Source: Saccharopolyspora erythraea
GTDB taxonomy: Bacteria > Actinomycetota > Actinomycetes > Mycobacteriales > Pseudonocardiaceae
Assembly (NCBI RefSeq): GCF_018141105.1
Contig: NZ_CP054839.1
Coordinates: forward strand, 4,836,001 to 4,900,000
Reading direction: 5' to 3'
Length of the DNA stretch: 64,000 nt
Of the stretch, positions 17,931 to 26,852 are shown one piece after another. The translations under genes were made by a program, and so were the position numbers. Position 1 is the stretch's first letter; each line of letters opens with the position of its first letter. Below the pieces are notes generated by a model, which had not been told where the DNA came from, made no database searches, and saw nothing but the letters and a program-made list of their open reading frames with translations.

Positions 17931-19583
17931 TCAGCGCCCACGCAGGTGCCTGCGCAGCAGCTTGCCGGTCGCCGTCTTGGGCAGCTCCTCCAGGACCTCG
18001 ACCTGGCGCGGGTACTTGTAGGCGGCCATCCGGCGCCTGCAGAAGTCCACGAGTTCCTCCGGGCTCGCCGTCAGCCCCGGCCGCAGGCTGACGAAGCCCT
18101 TGACCATCTCGCCCCGGTACTCGTCGGGAACGCCGACCACGGCCGCCTCCCGCACCGCCTCGTGCTCGTAGAGCACGTCCTCGACCTCGCGCGGCCAGAC
18201 CTTGTAGCCGCCGGTGTTGATCTGGTCCTTCTTGCGGTCCACCAGGTAGAACCAGCCGTCCTGGTCCATGTACCCGACATCGCCGGTGTGCAGCCAGCCG
18301 CCGGGCAGGGCGCCCGCGGTCTCCTCCGGCTTGTTCCAGTAGCCCGCGACGACCTGCGGCCCGCGCAGCACGACCTCACCGATCCGCCCCGCGGGCAGGT
18401 CGGCGCCGTCGTCGTCGACGATCCGGGCGACGGTGCTGTACATCGGCACCCCGATCGAGAGCGCGCCCGACTCGGGGTCGACCGGTGCCTCGCCGTGCAG
18501 CGGAACGGCGTGCGTGGGCGCGGTCGTCTCGGTGAGCCCGTAGATGTTGTGGATGTAGTGCCCGAAGCGCTCCTGGAACGCCCGCGTGGTGCTCGGCGGG
18601 ATCGGCGCCCCGCCGGAGTAGACCCGGGTGAGCGAGCTCAGGTCCGCGCTCGTCGCCTCGGGCGCGTTCATCAGGGCGATGAAGACGGTGATGGAGCCGA
18701 TGGTGAAGGTCGGCCGGTGCTCCCGGATGAGGTCGGCGGCCGCGTTCGGCTCGAAGCGGCAGAACAGCACCAGCGGCGCGGTGGTCAGCAACGCCAGTGC
18801 CGCGTGCGCGACCAACCCGGTGATGTGGAACAGCGGCGCCACGCCGAAGATCACGTCAGAGCCGCCGATGCCGACCCAGTCCCGCACGGCGCGGGCGTTG
18901 AACACGAGGTTGCGGTGGGTGTTCATCGCGCCCTTCGGCGGCCCGGTGGTGCCGGATGTGTAGCTCAGCACCGCCACGTCGTCGGGGCGGAGCTCGACCG
19001 CCGGCGGACGCCGTCCCCGGAACCCCTCGATGAGGGCGGACATGTCCTCCGCCCCCTCGCAGCGGACGCGCCGCACGTCCCCGAGGACCCGTCGGTCGTC
19101 GCGGGACTGGTGCTCCAGCTCCGAGGTCGTGATCGCCAGCACCACGTCGGTCTCGCCGAGGACCGGGCTGACGACCGGGCCGTGCAGCGATTCCAGGCAG
19201 ACCAGCGCCCGCGCGCCGGAATCGCGCAGCAGCAGGGAAAGCTCGCGCTGCTTGTTCATCGGGTTGACCGCGACCGCGACGCAGCCGGCCTTCCAGGTGC
19301 CCAGCAGCGCGACGAGGAACTGCGGGACGTTCTGCAGGAACAGCGCCACCCGGTCGCCCGGCCGGATGCCCCGGTCCAGCAGGCCGCAGGCGAATGCATC
19401 CGACAGCTCGTCCAGTTCGGACCTGGAGACCACTCCGTCGAAGTACTTCACCGCCGGCCGGTCCGGCGCCGCTCGCACCGAGGCGGCGAACATCTCCAGC
19501 GCGTTGGCGAACTCGGGCTCGATGTCGTGCGGCTGCCCCGCGTCGTATCGGGCCAGCCATGGGCGCTCGTCGTAGACGCTCAT
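17931..19583 (-). CDS. Acyl-CoA synthetase (AMP-binding, ANL superfamily)
   Basis: A 550-residue acid:CoA ligase. The ATP loop is YTSGTTGPPKGA, the A5-like motif is YGLTETTAPTH, the hinge is in the block DGWFYLVDRKKDQINTGGYKVWP, and the catalytic lysine lies in KTATGKLLRR near the C-terminus. This pattern fits medium- or long-chain fatty acid or aryl acid CoA ligases. ATG start. It precedes the FAH-family gene on the same strand. Confidence 0.92.
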   Translation of the reverse strand: MSVYDERPWLARYDAGQPHDIEPEFANALEMFAASVRAAPDRPAVKYFDGVVSRSELDELSDAFACGLLDRGIRPGDRVALFLQNVPQFLVALLGTWKAGCVAVAVNPMNKQRELSLLLRDSGARALVCLESLHGPVVSPVLGETDVVLAITTSELEHQSRDDRRVLGDVRRVRCEGAEDMSALIEGFRGRRPPAVELRPDDVAVLSYTSGTTGPPKGAMNTHRNLVFNARAVRDWVGIGGSDVIFGVAPLFHITGLVAHAALALLTTAPLVLFCRFEPNAAADLIREHRPTFTIGSITVFIALMNAPEATSADLSSLTRVYSGGAPIPPSTTRAFQERFGHYIHNIYGLTETTAPTHAVPLHGEAPVDPESGALSIGVPMYSTVARIVDDDGADLPAGRIGEVVLRGPQVVAGYWNKPEETAGALPGGWLHTGDVGYMDQDGWFYLVDRKKDQINTGGYKVWPREVEDVLYEHEAVREAAVVGVPDEYRGEMVKGFVSLRPGLTASPEELVDFCRRRMAAYKYPRQVEVLEELPKTATGKLLRRHLRGR

Positions 19584-19762
19584 CCGCTCTCCGTCGCTCT
19601 GCGGGGCCTCGGCGGCCCACGGCCCGGATGCGAACCCACACTAGTGAGCAAAGTTGCGAAGTCAACCATTCGGCTGACCGCGAGCGGTCCGCAACCGAGT
19701 CGCCACCCCCAGGGCTCAATGGGACAGTGAGGACAAATCGCCGAACCGGCTTCGGGGGTGCC

Positions 19763-20563
19763 ATGGAGACCGTCGCAGTCACCGGAGGCACGGGACATCT
19801 GGGGCGCGAGCTCATCGCGCTGCTCACGCCGAAGTACCGGGTGCGGGTGCTGACCCGCCGGCCGGGCGCCGACGACGACGTGCAGTGGGTGCAGGGCGAC
19901 CTGGCCACCGGCGAGGGAATCACCGAACTGGTCACCGGCGCGCAGATCGTGCTGCACGCGGCGACCATGTCGCCCGCGGCGCAGCGGGGTTACCTGCTGC
20001 CAGCGGACTTCTGGCGCAGTCCGCCCGACGTCGACGTCGACGGCACGGCCCGGTTGCTGGAGGAGGCCACCGATGCCGGGGTCGGGCACTTCGCCTACGT
20101 CTCGATCGTCGGCGTGGACCGTCCGGTCGGGCCCTACCTGCGGCTCAAGCACACCGCCGAGGAACTGGTCAGCGTCGCCGACCTGCCGTGGTCGATCATG
20201 CGCTCCACCCAGTTCCACTGGCTGCTCGACCGGATGCTGGGCAAGGCGACCCGGCTGCCGGTGCTGCCGCTGCCGACCTCGCTGCCGACGCAGCCGGTCG
20301 ACGCCCGCGACTTCGCCGAGTACGTCGTCGAATGCCTCGCCGACGGCCCGGGCGGGCACCGCACCGACTTCGGCGGCCCCGAGGTGCTGACCTTCGCCGA
20401 GGTCGTCGAGCAGTGGCAGCACGCCCGGCACCGCTCCCGGAAGGTGGTCACCGTGCCTGCTCCCCGGCGGCTGACCCGGATCGCCACCCACATCACCTGC
20501 CCGGACGGGCGCCGGGGCAAGACCACCTGGGCGGAATGGCTGCGGACCCACCCCGCCGAGTGA
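19763..20563 (+). CDS. NAD(P)-binding SDR, NmrA/atypical type
   Basis: A 266-residue Rossmann protein with the motif VAVTGGTGHLGRELI at the very N-terminus. The catalytic YxxxK of classical SDRs is replaced by a YLRLKHTAEELV segment (Tyr-Lys), typical of atypical NmrA-like reductases or NAD(P) sensors. ATG start with GGGGG 5 bases upstream. It is divergent from the acyl-CoA ligase gene and followed by a TetR gene. The role is unknown. Confidence 0.85.
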   Translation: METVAVTGGTGHLGRELIALLTPKYRVRVLTRRPGADDDVQWVQGDLATGEGITELVTGAQIVLHAATMSPAAQRGYLLPADFWRSPPDVDVDGTARLLEEATDAGVGHFAYVSIVGVDRPVGPYLRLKHTAEELVSVADLPWSIMRSTQFHWLLDRMLGKATRLPVLPLPTSLPTQPVDARDFAEYVVECLADGPGGHRTDFGGPEVLTFAEVVEQWQHARHRSRKVVTVPAPRRLTRIATHITCPDGRRGKTTWAEWLRTHPAE

Positions 20564-20639
20564 CCACCGCGCCGCGCGGCGAGCGCCGACCACTCCCGCC
20601 GTAGCATGTACCGGACGTTGTTCGGCGATGGGTGGACCG

Positions 20640-21404
20640 ATGGCGACGGAGTACAGCGGCGGCGGTGATCCCGCGCGCAGCCTGGCCCTGCTGTGGCGGA
20701 GCCGGCAGCGAGGCGGACGCCGGGGGCGGTCGGACCTGGACGCCGACCGGATCGTGGCCACCGCGATCGAGCTCGCCGACGCCGAAGGCATCGCGGCGCT
20801 GTCGATGCGGCGCGTCGCCGAGCGGCTCGGCGTCGGCACCATGTCGCTGTACACCTACGTTCCCGGCAAGGCCGAGCTGCTCGACGCCATGCTCGACGCC
20901 GTCTACGGCGAGACCGCGCTCTCCGAGGCCGACGGCGGCTGGCGCGGCAGGCTGGAGCGGATCGCACGCGAGAACTGGGCGCTCTACCACCGGCACCCGT
21001 GGATGCTGCAGGTCGCCACCGGTCGCGCGGTGCTGGGACCCAACGTCATCGCCAAGTACGACTACGAGCTGGGCGCGGTGGCCGGGCTCGGGCTGTCCGA
21101 GGTCGAGATGGACTCGATGCTCAGCCTCGTGCTGGGACACGTGGAGGGCGCGGCGCGGCGTTCGGTCGAGGCCGCGCAGACCGAGCAGCGGACCGGGGTC
21201 AGCGACGAGCAGTGGTGGCACGCGCACGCGCCCCTGCTGAACCAGATCATGGACCCGGCCCGCTTCCCCACCGCGGCCAGGGTCGGCTCCGCGGCGGGCG
21301 AGGCGCACGGTTCGGCGCAGGACCCCGGTCACGCCTTCGAGTTCGGGTTGCAGCGCATCCTCGACGGCATCGACGCGTTCGTGCGCGCCAGGCGGGCCGA
21401 GTAG
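20640..21404 (+). CDS. TetR/AcrR family regulator
   Basis: A 254-residue repressor with the helix-turn-helix MRRVAERLGVGTMSLYTYVPGKAELLDAMLD at about residues 56-86 after a Gly/Arg-rich N-terminus, and a TetR_C-type ligand domain. ATG 20640 is chosen over ATG 20628 because a GGTGG precedes it. It ends in a terminator shared with the convergent CurA-like gene. Its likely targets are its own promoter or the upstream SDR gene, which is a guess from position. Confidence 0.9.
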   Translation: MATEYSGGGDPARSLALLWRSRQRGGRRGRSDLDADRIVATAIELADAEGIAALSMRRVAERLGVGTMSLYTYVPGKAELLDAMLDAVYGETALSEADGGWRGRLERIARENWALYHRHPWMLQVATGRAVLGPNVIAKYDYELGAVAGLGLSEVEMDSMLSLVLGHVEGAARRSVEAAQTEQRTGVSDEQWWHAHAPLLNQIMDPARFPTAARVGSAAGEAHGSAQDPGHAFEFGLQRILDGIDAFVRARRAE

Positions 21405-21436
21405 GTTCCCCGCCCCGCGCGCCGGGGCGGGGAACC
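21404..21436. terminator. Convergent bidirectional terminator
   Basis: A perfect 14-bp GC-rich stem (21404-21417 with 21423-21436) with a 5-base loop, beginning on the last base of the TetR stop codon and ending 7 bases before the convergent CurA-like stop. Confidence 0.7.
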
Positions 21437-21443
21437 GGCGCTT

Positions 21444-22460
21444 TCAGCTCCGGTCGGCGATCTTCACCAGCGTCTTGCCGGTGTTCTCACCACGCATCAT
21501 GCCCAGCAGCGCCTCGGGCGCGTTGCGCAGTCCTTCGTAGACGGTCTCGGTGTAGTGGATCCTGCCCTCGCGCAGCCACTGCCCGACCTCGGCCAGGAAC
21601 TGGTCCCGCAGGTGCCCGTGGTCGATGACGATGAAGCCGCGCAGCGTGAGCCGCTTCTGCACCAGCATCGTCATGTTGCGCGGGCCGGGCTGCGGCTCGG
21701 AGTTGTTGTACTGCGAGATCATCCCGCACTCGGCGACCCGGCCGAAGTCGTTGAGCACCGAGATCGCGGCTTCCAGGTGCTCGCCGCCGACGTTGTCGAA
21801 GTAGACGTCGATGCCGTCGGGCGCGGCCGCCTTGAGCTGGTCGTAGACCGGGCCGTCCTTGTAGTTGAACGCGGCGTCGAAGCCGAGCTCCTCGGTGATG
21901 TAGCGGACCTTCTCCGCGCTGCCCGCGCTGCCGATCACCCGGGAGGCGCCCTTGAGCTTGGCGATCTGGCCCGCCACCGCGCCGACCGCGCCCGCGGCAC
22001 CGGAGACGAAGACGACGTCGCCCTCCTTGACCGAGGCGATCTCGACCAGGCCGACGTAGGCGGTCATCCCGATCATGCCCAGCACGCCGAGGTAGGCGTT
22101 GAGCGGGGCGGCGTCGGGGTCGACCTTCAGCGTGCGCTTGCCGTCCACGACCGCGTACTCGCGCCAGCCCTGCCAGTGCACCACGAGGTCACCCGCCTCG
22201 ACGCCGTCGGCGCGGGAGGACACGACCTCGCCGAGCGCGCCGCCGCTCATCGGCTCGCCGACCTCGAACGGCTCGACGTAGGACTTGCCCGAGTTCATCC
22301 GCCCCCGCATCGACGGGTCGACGCTCATCACCAGGTTGCGGACCAGTACCTGCCCCTCGGCGGGCTCGCCGACCTCGACCTCGGCGAACTCGAAGGTCTC
22401 GTCGGTCGGCCAGCCCTTGGGACGGGCGGCCAGGCGGACCTCCAGGCTCTTGTACGACAT
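21444..22460 (-). CDS. NADP-dependent medium-chain reductase, CurA-like
   Basis: A 338-residue zinc-independent medium-chain dehydrogenase/reductase (MSYKSLEVRLAARPKGWPTD). The nucleotide-binding segment VFVSGAAGAVGAVAGQIAKLKG and YFDNVGGEHLEAAI are typical of prostaglandin/leukotriene-type and curcumin reductases, which reduce alpha,beta-unsaturated ketones or aldehydes with NADPH. ATG 22460 follows AAGGAG by 6 bases. It is divergent from a TetR gene across a perfect palindrome, so it is probably repressed by that protein and induced by reactive electrophiles. Confidence 0.92.
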   Translation of the reverse strand: MSYKSLEVRLAARPKGWPTDETFEFAEVEVGEPAEGQVLVRNLVMSVDPSMRGRMNSGKSYVEPFEVGEPMSGGALGEVVSSRADGVEAGDLVVHWQGWREYAVVDGKRTLKVDPDAAPLNAYLGVLGMIGMTAYVGLVEIASVKEGDVVFVSGAAGAVGAVAGQIAKLKGASRVIGSAGSAEKVRYITEELGFDAAFNYKDGPVYDQLKAAAPDGIDVYFDNVGGEHLEAAISVLNDFGRVAECGMISQYNNSEPQPGPRNMTMLVQKRLTLRGFIVIDHGHLRDQFLAEVGQWLREGRIHYTETVYEGLRNAPEALLGMMRGENTGKTLVKIADRS

Positions 22461-22508
22461 GATCGCTCCTTCGCGGCTTTGCGGTTGCCGTCCCCGACGA
22501 TACATAAA

Positions 22509-22525
22509 GTGTCAGCGACTGACAC
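22509..22525. promoter_or_regulatory. Palindromic operator between CurA-like and TetR genes
   Basis: GTGTCAG-CGA-CTGACAC is a perfect 7-bp inverted repeat, 49 bases upstream of the reductase start and about 85 upstream of the regulator start. It is the expected form and place of a TetR-family operator. Confidence 0.65.
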
Positions 22526-22610
22526 ATGGCGGGCAGTGTCTTAGGTCATCGTGTGCCGCTCGTCATCGAGTGACCAATGACGTCCACTGCCGTCCGGCAC
22601 AATGAACGCC

Positions 22611-23255
22611 ATGAGCGTCCCCGCCGAGCAGGTCGGCCTCCGCGCCCGCAAGAAGCAGCGCACCAGGTCAGCGCTGATCGACGCCGGGGTGGACCTCTTC
22701 CTAGAGAACGGCTACGACAACACCACAATCGACGAGATCGCCGCGCAGGTCGACATCTCGCCCCGGACGTGCTTCCGCTACTTCGCGGGCAAGGAGGACA
22801 TCGCGCTGGCCAAGGCCGCCGCGTTCGACGAACTGGTGGTCGAGGCGCTGCGGGCGCGCCCGGCCCGGGAGGCGCCGCTGGTCGCGCTCCGGCACGCGGT
22901 GCTCTCGATGGTGCGCGACTCGGCGACCAGCGAGGGCGTCCGGCGCTTCCTGCGGATCCAGCACCTGATCAACAAGACGCCCGCGCTGCTGGCGGGCAAC
23001 CTGCGCAGGACCACGGCCACCGAGGAACGGCTGACGGGCGAGATCGCCGCCCGCGAAGGCGTCGACCCCGCCGTGGACATGCGTCCGCGCATCCTCGTCG
23101 GCGTCGTCTACGCCGCGCTGCGGATCGGCATGGAGGCCATGTGCGCCGACCCGAGCCGGGAGCTGGACCGCATGGTCGAACTGGTCGAGCGCGCGATCGA
23201 CCTGGCCACGGCCGGGCTGCCGGAGAGCTGGGGCCCGGACCACCGGACCTGGTGA
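22611..23255 (+). CDS. TetR family regulator of the divergent reductase
   Basis: A 214-residue repressor with helix-turn-helix TTIDEIAAQVDISPRTCFRYFAGKEDI at about residues 36-62, in the MftR/AcrR-like group. ATG 22611 is preferred: a -10 like CACAAT ends 7 bases before it, suggesting a leaderless message; ATG 22602 is in frame but overlaps that box. It most likely binds the palindrome at 22509-22525 and controls itself and the CurA-like reductase. Confidence 0.88.
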   Translation: MSVPAEQVGLRARKKQRTRSALIDAGVDLFLENGYDNTTIDEIAAQVDISPRTCFRYFAGKEDIALAKAAAFDELVVEALRARPAREAPLVALRHAVLSMVRDSATSEGVRRFLRIQHLINKTPALLAGNLRRTTATEERLTGEIAAREGVDPAVDMRPRILVGVVYAALRIGMEAMCADPSRELDRMVELVERAIDLATAGLPESWGPDHRTW

Positions 23256-23331
23256 CCCGCGCCCGGCTCGGCGCGCACCGCTTGCCCCGCGGAATACAGT
23301 GGTGCATCGGCGATCAGGCGGGTGGTGCTCG

Positions 23332-24291
23332 GTGAGCGATGTGCTGACCTTCGACGACGTCAAGGCCGCGGCGGGACGGCTGCGCGGGGTCGCGCACCGG
23401 ACACCGGTGCTGACCTCCAGGACCCTCGACGAACGGCTCGGCGCGCAGGTGCTGCTCAAGGCCGAGAACTTCCAGCGGGTGGGGGCGTTCAAGTTCCGCG
23501 GCGCCTACAACGCGATCTCCCGGCTCGACTCCGCCCGGCTCGAACGGGGAGTCGCGGCGTACTCGTCGGGCAACCACGCGCAGGCCGTGGCGCTGGCCGC
23601 GCGGCTGGCAGGAACGACGGCGACGATCGTCATGCCCCACGACGCCCCGGTTTCCAAGGCCGAGGCGACCGCCGGGTACGGGGCCCGGATCGTCGGCTAC
23701 GACCGCTACTCCCAGGACCGCAGGCAGATCGCCGAGCAACTCGCCGCCGAGCACGGGCTGACGGTGGTCCCGCCCTACGACCACCACGACGTGATGGCGG
23801 GCCAGGGCACCACCGCGCTGGAGCTGGTCGAGGAGGCCGGACAGCTCGACGCGCTCGTGGTGCCGGTGGGCGGTGGTGGCCTCATCTCCGGCTGCGCGAC
23901 CGCCGTGCGCGCCCTGAGCCCTGCGACGAGGGTGATCGGGGTCGAGCCCGAGGCGGGTGACGACGTGCGGCGGTCGCTGGCCGCGGGCCACCGGATCGAG
24001 ATCCCGGTGCCCCGCACGATCGCCGACGGACAGGCGCTCACCGCGCCCGGCGAGCTGACGTTCGAGGTCGTGCGGCGGCTGGTCGACGAGGTCGTGGTGG
24101 TCTCCGACGACGAGATCCGCGCGGCGATGCGGCTGCTGTTCGAGCGCCTGAAGATCGTCGTCGAGCCCAGCGGCGCGACCACGCTGGCGGCGCTGCTCGC
24201 CGGGCGCGCATCGGCGCGCGGCCGGGTGGGTGTCGTGCTCTCCGGCGGCAACGTCGACCTGCGGCGGTTCAGCGAGCTGCTCGACGGCTGA
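23332..24291 (+). CDS. Threonine/serine dehydratase-like PLP enzyme
   Basis: A 319-residue fold-type II PLP enzyme with the Schiff-base lysine in GAFKFRGAYN (Lys54), the asparagine loop SSGNHAQAVALAA and the phosphate-binding VPVGGGGLISGCA. There is no C-terminal ACT domain, so it is of the catabolic, non-isoleucine-feedback type; serine racemase-like activity is also possible. GTG start. Its end overlaps the end of the convergent GntR-TetR gene by 23 bases. Confidence 0.9.
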   Translation: MSDVLTFDDVKAAAGRLRGVAHRTPVLTSRTLDERLGAQVLLKAENFQRVGAFKFRGAYNAISRLDSARLERGVAAYSSGNHAQAVALAARLAGTTATIVMPHDAPVSKAEATAGYGARIVGYDRYSQDRRQIAEQLAAEHGLTVVPPYDHHDVMAGQGTTALELVEEAGQLDALVVPVGGGGLISGCATAVRALSPATRVIGVEPEAGDDVRRSLAAGHRIEIPVPRTIADGQALTAPGELTFEVVRRLVDEVVVVSDDEIRAAMRLLFERLKIVVEPSGATTLAALLAGRASARGRVGVVLSGGNVDLRRFSELLDG

Positions 24292-25237
24292 CGCCAAGCC
24301 GTCCGAAGTGGACCTCCAGCCCGTCCAGGTGGCGCTGGAGACCGAACTCGAACCACTCCTCCAGCCCGATCGACTCGTCGTCGAGCTCGTCGAGCCTGCT
24401 GAGCATGGGAAAGTCGCCCGAGCGCAGGATCCTGCCGGTCTCGGTGTTCCTGGCCTCGATCCACTCCCGCGCGGTGACGCCGGTGTCGTTCTCCTCGTCC
24501 ACCTCCGCCGACCTGCTCGCCCCCATCCCACGTACGAACGCGCTCAGGGTGACCACCGCGTGGATCATCGTGCCGACGTCCAGGCCGCTCCCGTCGAGCA
24601 CCCGCAGCCCCCACTCGGTGTGCGCCATCGCGGCGCGCACGACCCGGGGCCGGGTGAACGAGACGATCCGCGCGACCCACGGGTGCTGCCGGTAGATCTC
24701 CCACTGCCGTCGCGCCATCAGCTCCAGGCCGGCGCGCCAGTCGGAGGGGACCTGCCCAGGCAGGCGGTAGCGCTCGAACACCTCGCCCATCATCAGCAAC
24801 GTCAGCTCTTCGCGGCTCGGCACGTGCCGGTACAGCGACATCACACCGACATCGAGCTGCGCGGCGACCCGGCGCATCGTCAGCGCGTCGAGCCCTTCCG
24901 AGTCGGCGATGGCCACCGCCGCGCCGACGACGCGTTCGCGGCTCAGGACATGGCCGGGCTCAGGCCCGCGGTCCGCACCGACCGCGGGCCGACGCCCTCG
25001 TCCGGCGGGTGCGCTCACCACGGTTCCGACTCCCGGCACGGCGTGCACGAGCCCTTCCTGCCGCAGCGCCGAAAGCACCTTGCTGGCGGTGGCCATCGCC
25101 ACCCCCCACTCCTGCACGATCCGCCGCGTGGAGGGCACGCGGTCGCCTGCCCGCAGCTCGCCCGAGGTGATCCGCCGCCGGATCTCGTCGACGATCCGGA
25201 CATAGGGCGGGTCGGCCCGTTCCCGCGACGCCTCCAC
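24269..25237 (-). CDS. GntR-TetR fusion transcriptional regulator
   Basis: A 322-residue protein that joins two DNA-binding modules. Residues 10-75 are a GntR winged helix (YVRIVDEIRRRITSGELRAGDRVPS, then STRRIVQEWGVAMATASKVL). Residues 95-145 are a TetR helix-turn-helix (MRRVAAQLDVGVMSLYRHVPSREEL), followed by a TetR C-terminal ligand domain. GTG start with GGAGG 8 bases upstream. It is divergent from the amidohydrolase gene, with related palindromic sites next to each start. It should regulate that gene and itself. Confidence 0.88.
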   Translation of the reverse strand: MEASRERADPPYVRIVDEIRRRITSGELRAGDRVPSTRRIVQEWGVAMATASKVLSALRQEGLVHAVPGVGTVVSAPAGRGRRPAVGADRGPEPGHVLSRERVVGAAVAIADSEGLDALTMRRVAAQLDVGVMSLYRHVPSREELTLLMMGEVFERYRLPGQVPSDWRAGLELMARRQWEIYRQHPWVARIVSFTRPRVVRAAMAHTEWGLRVLDGSGLDVGTMIHAVVTLSAFVRGMGASRSAEVDEENDTGVTAREWIEARNTETGRILRSGDFPMLSRLDELDDESIGLEEWFEFGLQRHLDGLEVHFGRLGVSRRAAR

Positions 25238-25250
25238 CTGCCCCTCCTCC

Positions 25251-25265
25251 AGTGCACTAGTGCGG
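25251..25265. promoter_or_regulatory. Operator-like site 1 of the GntR-TetR regulator
   Basis: AGTGCACTAGTGCGG contains the perfect 10-bp palindrome GCACTAGTGC and lies 14 bases upstream of the regulator gene. It shares AGTGCACTAGT with the reverse complement of the site at 25321. Confidence 0.55.
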
Positions 25266-25320
25266 TGACCTCCGCGATCCTATCCGCAGCAGTGCTCGCC
25301 GTCCGCACTTCGATCCGGTG

Positions 25321-25334
25321 AACTAGTGCACTAC
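25321..25334. promoter_or_regulatory. Operator-like site 2 of the GntR-TetR regulator
   Basis: AACTAGTGCACTAC contains the perfect palindrome TAGTGCACTA. It is a second copy of the site at 25251 in opposite orientation, about 70 bases away and 103 upstream of the amidohydrolase start. Confidence 0.55.
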
Positions 25335-25436
25335 CGCCGATTTCCCCGCTATTGCAGGAAGTTCTTTGCCGTCACAGCACATCATGAGTACGTTGTACGC
25401 AGACCACCGAACCACCTGACCGACGGGGGACGAACG

Positions 25437-26852
25437 ATGACAGCCGACCACGAGACGATCGTGCTGACCGGAGCCACGGTCATCGACGCCACCGGAGCCG
25501 ACCCGCGGCCCGGTACGACCGTGGTCCTGCGAGGAGACCGGATCACCGAGGTCGGGCACCGCGCCGGTATCACCGTCCCGGACGGCGCGCGGGTCGTCGA
25601 CGTGACGGGCAAGTACGTCATCCCCGGCCTGGCCGACATGCACGTCCACGCAGACGGACCGCCCGCGAGCGTGCTGCCCCTGTACCTGGCCAACGGCGTC
25701 ACGACGGTGCGCGTCATGTGGGGCGACACCTGCCACCACGAGTGGCGCCGCGGCATCGAGAGCGGTGAGCTGGCCGGACCGAGGATGTGGATCGGCAGCC
25801 GGATCGTCGACGGCAGGCCCAGCCTGTGGCGGGGTTTCGGCCTGGACGCCCCCTTCGCCGAGGTCGACGGCGCGGCCGACGCGCGGCGGGCGGTCGAGCA
25901 GGCCCAGTCCGACGGCGCGGACTTCGTCAAGGTCTACTCCCGGATCTCGGCAGAGGACTACCTCGCGCTCGCCGAGGAGGCCGGGCGGCGCGGAATCGCC
26001 TTCGCCGGGCACTGCCCCGACACCGTCCCGATCACCGAGGCGGCCGAGCTCGGCCAGCGCAGCTTCGAGCACCTCTTCGGCATCTGGTCGTCCACCTCGG
26101 ACCAGGAACCCGCGTTGCGCGGGCAGGCCGCCGGGATCGACACCCGCGACGGCGGCTACAACAGCTGGTTCCAGCAGACCCACGCGCTGGAATGGCGGGC
26201 CGCGACGACCTTCGACGAGCGCAAGGCGGCGCTGGTCTTCCGCCGTCTCGCCGAGACGGGGTCCGCGCAGGTGCCCACCCTGGTCATGCACCGCATCCTC
26301 GACATGCCCGAGCTCGGGTCGCTCACCGACGAGCGGCTGCGCTACCTCCCGCCCGGCACCGCCGCGCAGTGGAAGGAGATCGTCGACGGCCTCTACCTGC
26401 CGGGCCGGACCGGCGAGGAGTCGGCGCAGCGGCGCGAGCTGTTCGAACGCCGTCTGAGGATGACGGCGGCGCTGCGTGAGGCAGGCGTGCCGGTGCTGGC
26501 GGGAACCGACGTGGGGACGCCGTTCACCTTCCCCGGCTTCAGCCTGCACGACGAGCTGGAGTTGCTCGTGCGGGCCGGTTTCACCCCGATGCAGGCACTG
26601 CGTGCGGCGACCGCCGAGCCGGCCGCCTTCCTCGGCGCGGGTGAGCTGCTGGGCACCGTCGAACCCGGCCGTCTGGCCGACCTGGTGGTGCTCGACGACG
26701 ACCCGCTGCGCGACATCGCCAACACCCGCCGGATCCACGCGGTGGTGGCTCGCGGCCGGCTGTTGCCGGCACGGGAGCGTGCCCGGATGCTCGACGACGT
26801 CGCCGCAGCGGTGCGCGGCGAGGCGGCGGTCAGCTCGCGGACCTGCTGCTGA
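25437..26852 (+). CDS. Amidohydrolase family protein (imidazolonepropionase/prolidase-like)
   Basis: A 471-residue metal-dependent hydrolase. The HxH metal motif is GLADMHVHAD (about residues 70-79), a bridging lysine candidate lies in ADFVKVYSRIS, a metal histidine in GIAFAGHCPDTVP, and the catalytic aspartate in VLAGTDVGTPF. No signal peptide. The ATG follows GGGGGACGAACG. Expression is probably controlled by the divergent GntR-TetR protein. The convergent amidase gene overlaps its end by 23 bases. The amide, lactam or dipeptide substrate is not known. Confidence 0.87.
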   Translation: MTADHETIVLTGATVIDATGADPRPGTTVVLRGDRITEVGHRAGITVPDGARVVDVTGKYVIPGLADMHVHADGPPASVLPLYLANGVTTVRVMWGDTCHHEWRRGIESGELAGPRMWIGSRIVDGRPSLWRGFGLDAPFAEVDGAADARRAVEQAQSDGADFVKVYSRISAEDYLALAEEAGRRGIAFAGHCPDTVPITEAAELGQRSFEHLFGIWSSTSDQEPALRGQAAGIDTRDGGYNSWFQQTHALEWRAATTFDERKAALVFRRLAETGSAQVPTLVMHRILDMPELGSLTDERLRYLPPGTAAQWKEIVDGLYLPGRTGEESAQRRELFERRLRMTAALREAGVPVLAGTDVGTPFTFPGFSLHDELELLVRAGFTPMQALRAATAEPAAFLGAGELLGTVEPGRLADLVVLDDDPLRDIANTRRIHAVVARGRLLPARERARMLDDVAAAVRGEAAVSSRTCC

